A stretch of DNA of 64,000 nt, taken from Planctomycetota bacterium (GTDB lineage Bacteria; Planctomycetota; UBA1135; UBA2386). The stretch lies in NCBI GenBank assembly GCA_016713175.1, contig JADJPQ010000027.1, positions 1-64,000 on the forward strand. Reading direction: 5' to 3'. Made by a program: the position numbers and the translations under genes. How positions within the stretch are numbered: the first letter of the stretch is position 1; each line of letters opens with the position of its first letter. Positions 54,731 through 63,114 of this stretch are shown here, in pieces. The notes beneath the pieces were generated by a model. It saw nothing but the letters and a program-made list of their open reading frames with translations. It was not told where the DNA came from and did not search any database.

Positions 54731-57231
54731 CGCCGATCGGCAAGCATGGCGGCCCGCCGGCGACACAGCGCCGCAGCCGCAGCCTCCCCGAGCGCCGCAT
54801 GCGCCTGCGCGCGCAGCTCCAGCGCCTCCGCGTCCTCGCCCCCGGCCAGCCAGTCCGCCCGACTTGCGGCCGCCAGGCCACGCGCCGGACCATCGGGCCA
54901 CGCGGCGCCCTGGGCGAGCAGCACCCGCGCCAGGTTCTTCCATGCCGCCGCATCTTCGGGTCGGACACCGACCCACCGTTCCATCTCGGCCAACACCGCC
55001 GCCAAGTCGCCGTTCTCACGCTGTGCCGCCACGCGGACCTCGTGCGCAGCCGCACACCCAGGGTGTCGCGCCAGCACCGTGGTCGCCTCGGCGATCGCCA
55101 GCCCTCGCTCACCATTCTTCAGCCACATCGCCGCCAACTGTGCCCGTAGATCCGCATCGTCGGGTCGCCGTTCGAGCGCCAGTTCCAGCAACTCGACGGC
55201 GCCGTCGAAGTCACCGGCCGCCGCCAGCTGTTCCGCGCGCAATGCCATCGCCGTCGTCGACTTCGGATCGCGCTGCAACCACGCCATCGCCTGCGCCGTC
55301 GCCTCCGCCGGAGCGTGCACTGCGAGCACGGTGCGGATCAGCTTCGCCCGCAGGTCATCGGGAATGGCGTCCTCGGCGAACGACGTGCGCGCCGCCGCGA
55401 CCGCGGTCGCGACATCGCCGGACCGGTGCGCGAACGACGCCAGGAAGAACCACCGCCGGGTCCCCTGCCAGGACGGCAACGCCACCGAACGCTTCTGCAG
55501 TTCGGTCGCCCGTGGCGGATCGAGATCGCGCAGACACAACGCCGCTTGCTGCAATGCCACGGCGTTGTCGGGCCACAGGCGCAGCAACGCCTCGGCGCAC
55601 TCCCGCCGTTCGTGTTCGGCGGCGACACCGGCCCAACAGACGTAGTAGAAGAGTCGGGGCCGCGGACTGGTCCGCACCGCCAGCGACACCAGATCGCGCG
55701 CCCGCGCGTCATCGCCCGGCCCGCCACGGTACAGCAAGCACGCCGAGTGCAGCAGCATCTCGAGCGGCGTCGTCGGCGCCGCGAGGGTGACGAACCTGGC
55801 CGTGGCCCGGTCCGCCAGCTTGCTCTGCCACAGCACCAGCGCCCGCAGGCGTTCGATCTCGCCACGGCCGGTGTCGGTGGGATAGCGCGCGCACAGCGTG
55901 TCGTGGCCAGCGGTGCCGCCATCGAACTGGCCGATCGTCATGATCTCGAACACCTCGGCTTCGACCCGATCGGGGAACAACGCGCGGGCGCGCGCGTACG
56001 CGGCGAGGCTCCTGGCCCGATCCTGCCCTTGCTGTGCCACATCCCCCTCGACCAGCGCTTCCTCGTACGCGGTCTCCCGTTGGGCCACTGCCGCTGCGCG
56101 AATGGCGGGCAACTGCGTCACCAGCAGGCCGCCGAGCAAGCCCGCGACGACCAACACCAGGGCCAACGCCGCGCGCGCCGGTTCGCGCCGCGCCCAACCG
56201 CGCAGCCGCCGGACCGTCGATGGCGGGCGCGCCGCCACCGGCCGCAGTTCGAGGAACGCCCGCAGATCGTCGGCAAACGCCTGCGCCGACGCGTAGCGCC
56301 TCGCCTGGTCCTTCTCGATGGCCCGCAACGCGATCGCGGCGAGGTCCCGCGACAGCCCACGATGCAGGCGCCGCGGATCCGGCGGATCGTGGGTCAGGAT
56401 CCGCTGCAGGACCGCCTCGCTGGTCTCGCCGTCGAACGGCCGCTGCAGCGTCAGGCACTCGTACAGCGTCGTGCCGAGCGCGAACACGTCGCTCTGCGGC
56501 GTCAACGCCTTGCCGCCGGCCAGATGCTCGGGTGACATGTAGTGCGGGGTGCCCGCGATCACCCCGACCTGCGTGACCGTCGGCGCCGCCTCGTCGCGCG
56601 CCAGACCGAAGTCCGACAGCAGCGCCTGGCCATCGGCGCGCAGCAGGATGTTCGATGGCTTCAGGTCGCGATGCAGGATGCCGGCATCGTGCACGTGCTG
56701 CAACGCGTCGGCGATCGCGGCGATGATCTGCACCAGTTCACGCAACGACGCGCCGCGATGGCCGCCGGCCGCGCGCACTGCCGACAGCCGTTCCTCCAGG
56801 GTCTTGCCGTCGATGAACTCCATCGCCAGCCACCAGACGCCATCGGTCTCCCCGACATCGAGCACCTTGATGATCGCCGGGTGATCGAGTCGCGCCAGCA
56901 CCTGCGCCTCGCGCCGGAAGCGCGCGATCGCGAGCGGTCCGGTGCGTTCCGGCGCCAGCACCTTGACGGCGACGCGCCGGCCCAGCGACAGCTGTTGCGC
57001 TTCGAACACGACCCCCATGCCGCCGCGTCCCACTTCGCGCAGCAACCGGAAGTCACCGAGCTGCCGCTCCGTCGGCGGTGCCGCTTCCTCGTCACCGAAC
57101 AATGCAATCAACAGATCGGCGATCTCAGGGTGGGCACCGAGAAGATCCTGACGCGGCACGCCGTGTTCCTGCGCGGCCAGGAACACGGCCATCGCGCGTT
57201 CGAGTCGGGTCGATTCGGGCATCGGATCCAT
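54727..57231 (-). CDS. membrane Ser/Thr protein kinase with TPR domain (PknB type)
   Basis: 834 residues from ATG 57231 (57222 alternative). Kinase domain ~55-325: Gly loop 'LREVGRGGMGVVFEAQ', Lys in 'VAVKVLAPE', 'ILHRDLKPSNILL', 'LSDFGLARDE', 'GTPHYMSPEHL'. A single membrane helix ('ALALVLVVAGLLGGLLV') separates it from a TPR-like extracytoplasmic region of ~450 residues with repeated 'AGDFDGAVELLELALERRPDD'-type helices. All catalytic residues are present. The ECF sigma factor gene lies 47 bp upstream, the standard planctomycete pairing, suggesting linked signalling. Confidence 0.92.
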   Translation of the reverse strand: MDPMPESTRLERAMAVFLAAQEHGVPRQDLLGAHPEIADLLIALFGDEEAAPPTERQLGDFRLLREVGRGGMGVVFEAQQLSLGRRVAVKVLAPERTGPLAIARFRREAQVLARLDHPAIIKVLDVGETDGVWWLAMEFIDGKTLEERLSAVRAAGGHRGASLRELVQIIAAIADALQHVHDAGILHRDLKPSNILLRADGQALLSDFGLARDEAAPTVTQVGVIAGTPHYMSPEHLAGGKALTPQSDVFALGTTLYECLTLQRPFDGETSEAVLQRILTHDPPDPRRLHRGLSRDLAAIALRAIEKDQARRYASAQAFADDLRAFLELRPVAARPPSTVRRLRGWARREPARAALALVLVVAGLLGGLLVTQLPAIRAAAVAQRETAYEEALVEGDVAQQGQDRARSLAAYARARALFPDRVEAEVFEIMTIGQFDGGTAGHDTLCARYPTDTGRGEIERLRALVLWQSKLADRATARFVTLAAPTTPLEMLLHSACLLYRGGPGDDARARDLVSLAVRTSPRPRLFYYVCWAGVAAEHERRECAEALLRLWPDNAVALQQAALCLRDLDPPRATELQKRSVALPSWQGTRRWFFLASFAHRSGDVATAVAAARTSFAEDAIPDDLRAKLIRTVLAVHAPAEATAQAMAWLQRDPKSTTAMALRAEQLAAAGDFDGAVELLELALERRPDDADLRAQLAAMWLKNGERGLAIAEATTVLARHPGCAAAHEVRVAAQRENGDLAAVLAEMERWVGVRPEDAAAWKNLARVLLAQGAAWPDGPARGLAAASRADWLAGGEDAEALELRAQAHAALGEAAAAALCRRRAAMLADRR

Positions 57232-57278
57232 CGGTCAGGACCAGGACACTGCCCGATCGCACACCATCGCCGCGATTC

Positions 57279-57923
57279 TCATGACTCGAGTGCCCGCCCG
57301 AGCTGGCCCTGCCGCAGCTGCTGCAGCTTCTTCGCCAGCTTCGGCAGTGCCCGGTTGAAGCGCATCCGGGCCGTGTTCTCGTCGATGCCGAGCCGCTGTC
57401 CGATCTCGCCGAACGACAGTTCGTCGTACTCGCGCCAGTAGACGACGCTGCGGTCCTCCGGATCGAGCAGTTCGAGTCCGAGCCGGACCCACGAACGGGT
57501 CTCCGAGCGCTCGGCCGCCAGGCTCGGCCTGGTCACCGTTCCCGGCTGCGCATCCAGCAGCAGGACCAGGCCATCACTCCCGGCGGCCACCGGCTGTTCG
57601 CGACGCACGTCGCGCCGCGCGGCCTGCGCGTGGCGGGCCTGCACATGCAGTGCGTTCTCGACCATCTTCGCCAGCAAGGCGCGAAGATGCGCGCGATCGG
57701 ACACGAGGAACCGCGGCGCCGCCCGCAGCACCTCGAGCAGCGTGTTCTGCACGATGTCCTGGGTGTCGGCGCGTTGGCGCAATTGCGGCCCGAGGCGGCG
57801 ATGCACGTGGTCTTCGATCCACGTCGCGTCCTGGCGCACCAGTTCGGCCAGGGCATCCTGATCGCCCTGATGCCAGCGCAACAGCAGCTCCCGGGTGAGC
57901 GTCACGGGGGTAGGAAGGTGCAT
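57279..57923 (-). CDS. ECF-subfamily RNA polymerase sigma factor
   Basis: 214 residues from ATG 57923 (GTG 57947 is in frame). Region 2: 'QDALAELVRQDATWIEDHVHRR', 'DTQDIVQNTLLEVLRAAPRF', 'LRALLAKMVENALHVQARH'. Region 4: 'LELLDPEDRSVVYWREYDELSF' and recognition helix 'IGQRLGIDENTARMRFNRALPKL'. Acts with core RNA polymerase in the cytoplasm. Followed directly by the STPK-TPR gene, so the kinase may control it or share its stimulus. No anti-sigma gene is adjacent. Confidence 0.9.
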   Translation of the reverse strand: MHLPTPVTLTRELLLRWHQGDQDALAELVRQDATWIEDHVHRRLGPQLRQRADTQDIVQNTLLEVLRAAPRFLVSDRAHLRALLAKMVENALHVQARHAQAARRDVRREQPVAAGSDGLVLLLDAQPGTVTRPSLAAERSETRSWVRLGLELLDPEDRSVVYWREYDELSFGEIGQRLGIDENTARMRFNRALPKLAKKLQQLRQGQLGRALES

Positions 57924-58023
57924 GCCGTCGTTGCTGTCAAGACCCACTGCGCAGTGGACGCCGTTCCGATGCCGGTGTGACCGGTGCCATCGGCGCGGCT
58001 ATCGCAGGGCGGAGCGAGGAACC

Positions 58024-58394
58024 ATGCCGCGATTCCATGCCGTCATGCTGCTTGCCACGGCCCTGGTGGCCCAGGGCCGTGTCGATCCGTACACCGGGGG
58101 TGCCCCGGCCGCGATGCGGGCCGCCGGCATCGTCGGCCACGCGACAACAAGGATCGCACCCTCGCCGACCATGCAGCGCTTTGGTCATTCCTCGACTGGT
58201 TCGTGCAACAGGATCCGGGCGGACTCGCCCGGTTGTTCCAGCAGGCCCGGGCGACTCCGATTGCCGAACTCCACGACGACCGTGAGCGGGTACTGGCCTG
58301 GCATCGCGATCTGCTGCAGCAGCTCGACCTCGACCTCGCCGGTGCCGAGGCCGCCTGGCAGCGGCATGTGCTGACCACCTACCCGCGGCGTTGA
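58024..58394 (+). CDS. small secreted hypothetical protein, one frameshift
   Basis: ATG 58024 starts a signal peptide ('HAVMLLATALVAQ') and 'RVDPYTGGAPAAMRAAGIVG'. Near 58135 the sensible reading moves to the adjacent frame ('LADHAALWSFLDWFVQQDPG', 'LQQLDLDLAGAEAAWQRHVL') and stops at 58394. About 123 residues after correction. No family recognised. Converges on the phosphoesterase gene four bases away. Confidence 0.5.
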
Positions 58395-58398
58395 GCGC

Positions 58399-61305
58399 TC
58401 ACGGCACGAACCGCAGCGCCACCGGATTGCTGGCCATCCGCACGACGCCGCCAGCGTCGAAGACGATGTACGCGTGATGCAGACTGACGCCGACCAGACC
58501 CGGGTCGCCGAGCGGCGGCAGTACCACCGCGCAATCGGCCGCGCCACCGGCGTCGAGCGTCCCCACGCTGTTCGGATAGAACGGTCCATTCGCCGCGCGC
58601 AGGCTCACCGACAGCCAGGCGTCACGGTTCAACGGAATCGGCACGCCCTGCAGCGAGAACCCCGGCGTCGTGCCGAACGCGCCGGCCAGCAGATAGCCGT
58701 TGCCCGCCTGCGCGCTGCCGGCCCGCAGATGCAGGTGCTGGGTGCCGCCGGCGATCACCGAGACCGTCGGCTCATCGCGCAGCAGCGTCCGCCGTTCACC
58801 CTTCCGCAGCGTGAACCGGTCGGCGACCGTTCCGAACACGGTCACGAACGCACCGTCCAGCCGATCGCCATCGATGTCGAGCACCAGGGAGCCGAGCATG
58901 TGCATGCCGATGTACATCGCGCGATGCCCCAGCGGCCCGCCGCCGAGCAACGACGAACTGCCGGCGACCACGTGCACCGCGCCCTCGTGCGGTGCCAGCC
59001 CAGCGGTCGGCTTGGCGTAGGCACCGTCGGTCGCCGGATCGCCGCTGCCGCGATCGAGCAGCATCGCCGGCGTCAGCGTCGTCGACACGTCGTAGTGGCC
59101 GTCGAGCAGGAACGACCGTTCATAGCTGTGGCTGTGCCCGGTCAGCACCAGATCGACGCCGGCGGCTTCCAGGATCGGCAACGCCTGCTCGCGCATGTCG
59201 CGCGACCGGCCGCCGCTGTCGAGCGGATTGTCGGTGTCGTGCGAACCCTTCGAGTACGCCGGGTGATGGCAGAACGCGACCAGCCAGCGCGCACTGGTGC
59301 TGGCCAGATCGGCGCGCAACCAGTTCAGCATCGGCCCGGTTGCCGCGCGGCTGCTGTCCTGGCTGTCCAGACAGACGAAATGCACGTGGCCGCGATCGAA
59401 CGAGTAGTAGGCCTCGGTTCCCGACGGCAGACCGCCGGCTTCCCCAGCGCGCGGCAGCGAGAACATGTCGTAGTAGGCGCCGCTCTGCGTCGCCGACCGC
59501 GCCGACACGGCATCGTGGTTGCCGAGCGTCGGCCACAGCACCGTGTCGCGCAGGAACGTCGGGTACATGTCGAACACCGCGGCCTGGTATTCGAGGTCGG
59601 TGCCGATGTCATAGGCATTGTCGCCGAGCATCAGCATCAGATCGGCCGGGCGCGCCGCCGCATGCTGCGCGTACGCATCGCGGACCAACCACGCCCCCAA
59701 CCCCGCGGACCCCGAGTCGCCGAGCACCCAGGCACGCAGCGGCGCCGAAGTGCCGACCGGCGGCGACGTCGTCAGCGCGTGCATCGCATCGGCGCCGGCC
59801 AGCACCGCGTCGGGCTCACCGATCGCGTAGGCGTAACGGGTCGCCGGGCTCAAGCCGGTCAGGGTCGCGATGTGTTCGGTCGTCGGCGTCGGATCGGACC
59901 ACGCCGTTTGCAACGGGCCGCCGGCGGTGCCAAGCCACACCGCGGTCGGCGTCGCCACGTCGGTGCGCCAGCGCAGGATCGCCGAAGTCGCCGACACGCT
60001 CTGCAACCACGGTCCGCGGACGACCGCGGACCCGGCCGTGCTGGCGGTCAGTTCGAGATCGAAACCGAGATCCGAGTCCAACGGGGAACTCTGCCGCAGC
60101 TCGACCGCGAGCACGTTGGCGCCGGCCTGCAAGAACTCGCGTTCGATCACCAGCGGCACGAACGCCCGTTCCTCGCCGCCGCTGACCGGCCCGCTCGCGG
60201 CGGTGTCGGGGGTCAGCTCCCCCGCCGGCACGTTGCTGGTGGCAACCAGCACACCGTTGAGCCACACCCTGGCGCCGTCGTCGCGCAACAGCCGCAGCGA
60301 CAAGCTCGCGAACGCCGCCGGGTCGGCGACGGCGAACCCGTGGCGAAACCACGTGCGGATGTGCCGCTGCGCGACATTGCCGCCGAAGCCGACGACGGTC
60401 CGCTCGTCGCCATCGCCGTAGCCGAGCTGTGCCGGCCCCGACGACCAGGTCGAATCGGCGAACCCGACGTCGGTCCAGGTCGGACCGGGATCGAGGCCGT
60501 TGTCGCGGTAGCGCCAGGTCGATCCACGCGGCACCAGCACGGTCGTGGCCGCGACCGGAGGCAACGGCAGCTCGGCCCCGGCGGACACGACCGCCGACCC
60601 CGCACTCTGCGCAAGTGGCATGCCAGATGGCTGCCAATTGCCGACGATCGCCGCCCGCCGTTCGTGCCAGTACTGCGGCCGCGTCGACGCTGCCAGCAGC
60701 GGCTGGAAGCGCCAGTACGCCCGTTCGCGCTCGCCGGCCGCCACGTCGGCAAGCGCCGCCGCCTCGACCAGGGCCACCGCCGGCCCGACGTCCGCCAACG
60801 CGCGGTCCAACACGACCCGCGCCGCCGCGCGATCCTCGGCGCGGCCGTTCGCGCGCAACGCCGTCGCCAGATCGAGCCAATGCTCCGGTTGGCGGACCGG
60901 CAACGCCGGCAGCGCCGCCGCGAATTGCGCCGCCGCCTCCGCGTGCCGACCCGCAACCGCGAGGGCCCGACCGAACACGACCCGGAACGCCGGATCCGCC
61001 ATGCCGGCGTCGTGCAGCTGCCGCAGATGCGGCAAGGCGTCGAGCTCGCGGTCCAACGCACACAGCGCCAAAGCCAGGCCGCGGCGCGCCGCGTTCGCGG
61101 TCGAATCCGCCGCGAGCACGCGGGAGAAATCCGCCGCCGCCGCCGCCGCATCGACCTGCAGCAACAGATCCGCGCGTTCGAGCCTGAGGTCGGTGCGGGC
61201 CGGCTCAGCGCGCAGGCGCGCGGTCAGTTCCAGGATGCGCGTCTGCGGGTCGTGCGGCGCGGCGGTACACCACAACGCGAGAACCAGGGAATGCAGGGCA
61301 GGCAT
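58399..61305 (-). CDS. secreted metallophosphoesterase, purple-acid-phosphatase-like, with TPR and surface module
   Basis: 968 residues from ATG 61305 with signal peptide. Order: TPR-like helices ~20-210; beta-sandwich ~250-430 ('ARVWLNGVLVATSNVP'); fibronectin-like N-domain typical of purple acid phosphatases ('ATSAILRWRTDVATPTAVWL'); calcineurin-type metal site 'VLGDSGSAG', 'MLGDNAYD', 'LGNHDAVS', 'FCHHPAY', 'LTGHSHSYERS'; C-terminal module ending 'NPVALRFVP'. All metal ligands are present. It should hydrolyse phosphate esters outside the cytoplasm, perhaps for phosphate acquisition. The N-terminal TPR fusion is unusual for this enzyme class. Confidence 0.88.
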   Translation of the reverse strand: MPALHSLVLALWCTAAPHDPQTRILELTARLRAEPARTDLRLERADLLLQVDAAAAAADFSRVLAADSTANAARRGLALALCALDRELDALPHLRQLHDAGMADPAFRVVFGRALAVAGRHAEAAAQFAAALPALPVRQPEHWLDLATALRANGRAEDRAAARVVLDRALADVGPAVALVEAAALADVAAGERERAYWRFQPLLAASTRPQYWHERRAAIVGNWQPSGMPLAQSAGSAVVSAGAELPLPPVAATTVLVPRGSTWRYRDNGLDPGPTWTDVGFADSTWSSGPAQLGYGDGDERTVVGFGGNVAQRHIRTWFRHGFAVADPAAFASLSLRLLRDDGARVWLNGVLVATSNVPAGELTPDTAASGPVSGGEERAFVPLVIEREFLQAGANVLAVELRQSSPLDSDLGFDLELTASTAGSAVVRGPWLQSVSATSAILRWRTDVATPTAVWLGTAGGPLQTAWSDPTPTTEHIATLTGLSPATRYAYAIGEPDAVLAGADAMHALTTSPPVGTSAPLRAWVLGDSGSAGLGAWLVRDAYAQHAAARPADLMLMLGDNAYDIGTDLEYQAAVFDMYPTFLRDTVLWPTLGNHDAVSARSATQSGAYYDMFSLPRAGEAGGLPSGTEAYYSFDRGHVHFVCLDSQDSSRAATGPMLNWLRADLASTSARWLVAFCHHPAYSKGSHDTDNPLDSGGRSRDMREQALPILEAAGVDLVLTGHSHSYERSFLLDGHYDVSTTLTPAMLLDRGSGDPATDGAYAKPTAGLAPHEGAVHVVAGSSSLLGGGPLGHRAMYIGMHMLGSLVLDIDGDRLDGAFVTVFGTVADRFTLRKGERRTLLRDEPTVSVIAGGTQHLHLRAGSAQAGNGYLLAGAFGTTPGFSLQGVPIPLNRDAWLSVSLRAANGPFYPNSVGTLDAGGAADCAVVLPPLGDPGLVGVSLHHAYIVFDAGGVVRMASNPVALRFVP

Positions 61306-61381
61306 GGTCGGGTGGGTTCGCGGATCGTAACCTCCGTGCCGACATCGTGAGGACCACGCTACGCTGGCGGACCGTTCCAGG

Positions 61382-62122
61382 ATGACGCGACGCCTCGAAG
61401 TCCTTGGCTGGTGGTTCAACCCGCATGCCCCGACCGTGCTGCCGATGCCGCAACGGCTGGTGGCTCCCGACGACCCCGACGCGCAGGCAGCAATCCTGCA
61501 ACACCTGCGCGCGGGGCGGACGTTGGTGAACTGGCCCGCAGCCTCGTTCTGCCGCTTCGATTGCGGCGTCGGCGAACTCGGCACGCGGGATCTGACGGAC
61601 GGCAGATTCGTCTGGCCGGATGGCCTCGCGCACTACGTCGAACACCACCAGGTCCGACTGCCGGAGCACTTCGTCGCCGCAGCGCTGGCCGGCCGCGGCG
61701 AAGTCACCTCCGACAAGCTGCCGAAGGCGGCCTTCGGGCTCTACGACAAAGAACCGTGGCTGCGCTGGGCCGTGGCCCAAGGCGCCTGTCCAGACGTGCA
61801 GGGCTTCGACCTGCCCGACGCGGCCACGCAAGTACGGATCGCCGGCGAGCTCGGCGAACTGCCGTTCACCGCGATCCTGTTGTGTCGCGGCAACACCCGC
61901 GAAGTCGTGCTCGAACTCGCCGATGGCACTCTCGAACTACGGCAGCTGCGCACCGGCGGCGCACCGCCCCGGAAGTTCCGCAGCTGGCTCGACTGGCCGG
62001 TGGCGGAGAAGCCAACGACACCAGCACCAGCTCCCGTATTGGCGAAGCTGCGCGAGAAGCCGCGACCCGGGATGACGCTGGCCGAGTTCCTGGCCCGACG
62101 CCGGCCGGACCAGGCACGATGA
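61382..62122 (+). CDS. conserved hypothetical protein
   Basis: 246 residues from ATG 61382, divergent from the phosphoesterase by 76 bp. Begins 'RRLEVLGWWFNPHAPTVLPMP' and contains 'CRFDCGVGELGTRDLTDGRF', 'VWPDGLAHYVEHHQVRLPEHFV', a phrase I have seen in conserved hypothetical proteins of unknown function. A Pro-rich linker leads to a short C-terminal segment 'RPGMTLAEFLARRRP'. No signal peptide, so cytoplasmic. Confidence 0.65.
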   Translation: MTRRLEVLGWWFNPHAPTVLPMPQRLVAPDDPDAQAAILQHLRAGRTLVNWPAASFCRFDCGVGELGTRDLTDGRFVWPDGLAHYVEHHQVRLPEHFVAAALAGRGEVTSDKLPKAAFGLYDKEPWLRWAVAQGACPDVQGFDLPDAATQVRIAGELGELPFTAILLCRGNTREVVLELADGTLELRQLRTGGAPPRKFRSWLDWPVAEKPTTPAPAPVLAKLREKPRPGMTLAEFLARRRPDQAR

Positions 62123-62186
62123 CACCGGCGCCCTGGCGCTGACGCCCGCGGCCCCTCGCTGGGCGACCATCGACGATCCAGCCGGT

Positions 62187-62681
62187 TCAGGGATGGAACA
62201 GGTGTCGGTCGTGACCCGCGCCGAGTTCGATCATCATCAGGCGCGCGAACTTCTGGCAGTTGTTGTGCAGCAGCTTGTACTCCGGTCCGCACATCCGGGT
62301 CACCTTGATGTAGGCCTGCTCCAACGCCGCGCCCGTCACCGTGACCGGATTGGGTTTGTACGACTTGCTCCACACGTAGGGGTTCGCCGCGTTGTCGTCC
62401 CACTCGGACTCGATCACGATCTCGCCATCGTCGTTGCCGAACAGCCCGAAGCTGAGGACCCAGTCGCCGCCTTCGGTCTGGACGAAGAGCTGGCTGTGGT
62501 GCGGCATCCCGCGCTTGGCCACCGAGCCCACCTTGCGCCAGCCGTGGTAGACGAGGTAGTTGGCGGCGGGGTCCAGGCCGTTGATCTGGCCGCCGATCCC
62601 GTTCGGATCGCGGTTGGACTTGGACTGCTGGCTACTCTCGCTGGGAGTCTGCGCGCTTCTGGATCGGGAACCGAAAGGCAT
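62187..62681 (-). CDS. possible permuted papain-fold (LRAT/NlpC-like) protein
   Basis: 164 residues from ATG 62681. Ser/Gln-rich N-terminus, then 'NYLVYHGWRKVGSVAKRGMPHH' with candidate catalytic His, 'DWVLSFGLFGNDDGEIVIESE', and 'YKLLHNNCQKFARLMMIEL' with candidate Cys. An H...NNCQ order is what permuted papain-like peptidases and acyltransferases (LRAT, PPPDE, NlpC/P60 relatives) show. No export signal. The assignment rests on this motif pair alone. Confidence 0.55.
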   Translation of the reverse strand: MPFGSRSRSAQTPSESSQQSKSNRDPNGIGGQINGLDPAANYLVYHGWRKVGSVAKRGMPHHSQLFVQTEGGDWVLSFGLFGNDDGEIVIESEWDDNAANPYVWSKSYKPNPVTVTGAALEQAYIKVTRMCGPEYKLLHNNCQKFARLMMIELGAGHDRHLFHP

Positions 62682-62836
62682 GGCTCTTCACCTCGAGATG
62701 CATGGAGGAAGGAGCGCGCCCCGGATCGCGGGGCGGGACGTGAGCACGATCCCGGGCATCGACTCCGCAGTCAATCTGCCCGGCCAGAACCGCGGAACGG
62801 GGTCGGCGTCTTCCCATGCAGGACGACGGTGAGAAG

Positions 62837-62857
62837 TGGCGGGCCGTTCAGGATTCG
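62837..62857 (+). repeat. degenerate copy of the tRNA-Val 3' end
   Basis: Twenty-one bases here match the 3' end of the tRNA gene (62935-62955) including the CCA, with two mismatches, same orientation, 98 bp apart. This could be an attachment-site scar of an integrative element or a decayed tandem tRNA copy. The 155 bp on its left (62682-62836) contain nothing I can name. Confidence 0.5.
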
Positions 62858-62934
62858 CCGGCAAGCCGCGCGCGCGCGGCGATTCCACGGTGCCGCGCTG
62901 GACCATCATGTCGCGCGCCTCCGGCGCGGGAACG

Positions 62935-63010
62935 TGGTGGGCCGTGCAGGATTCGAACCTGCGACTTCGACCTTGTGACGATCGCACTCTACCAACTGAG
63001 TTAACGGCCC
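62935..63010 (-). tRNA. tRNA-Val (anticodon CAC)
   Basis: 76 nt with complete cloverleaf: acceptor GGGCCGT/ACGGCCC, D stem ACTC/GAGT with loop AGTTGGTA, anticodon stem CGATC/GGTCG (one U-G) with loop GTCACAA, T stem GCAGG/CCTGC with loop TTCGAAT, discriminator A and an encoded CCA. Anticodon CAC reads GUG valine. Position 32 is G, which is uncommon. Confidence 0.95.
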
Positions 63011-63114
63011 GAAAACCACAGAGCAACCGGCCGAAACCGGGGCCGACAACCTAGCGACCCTGCCCACCGCCTGCAAGTGCGAGTTTCACGGCGCCGCATC
63101 GCCCACCCGCCCCG

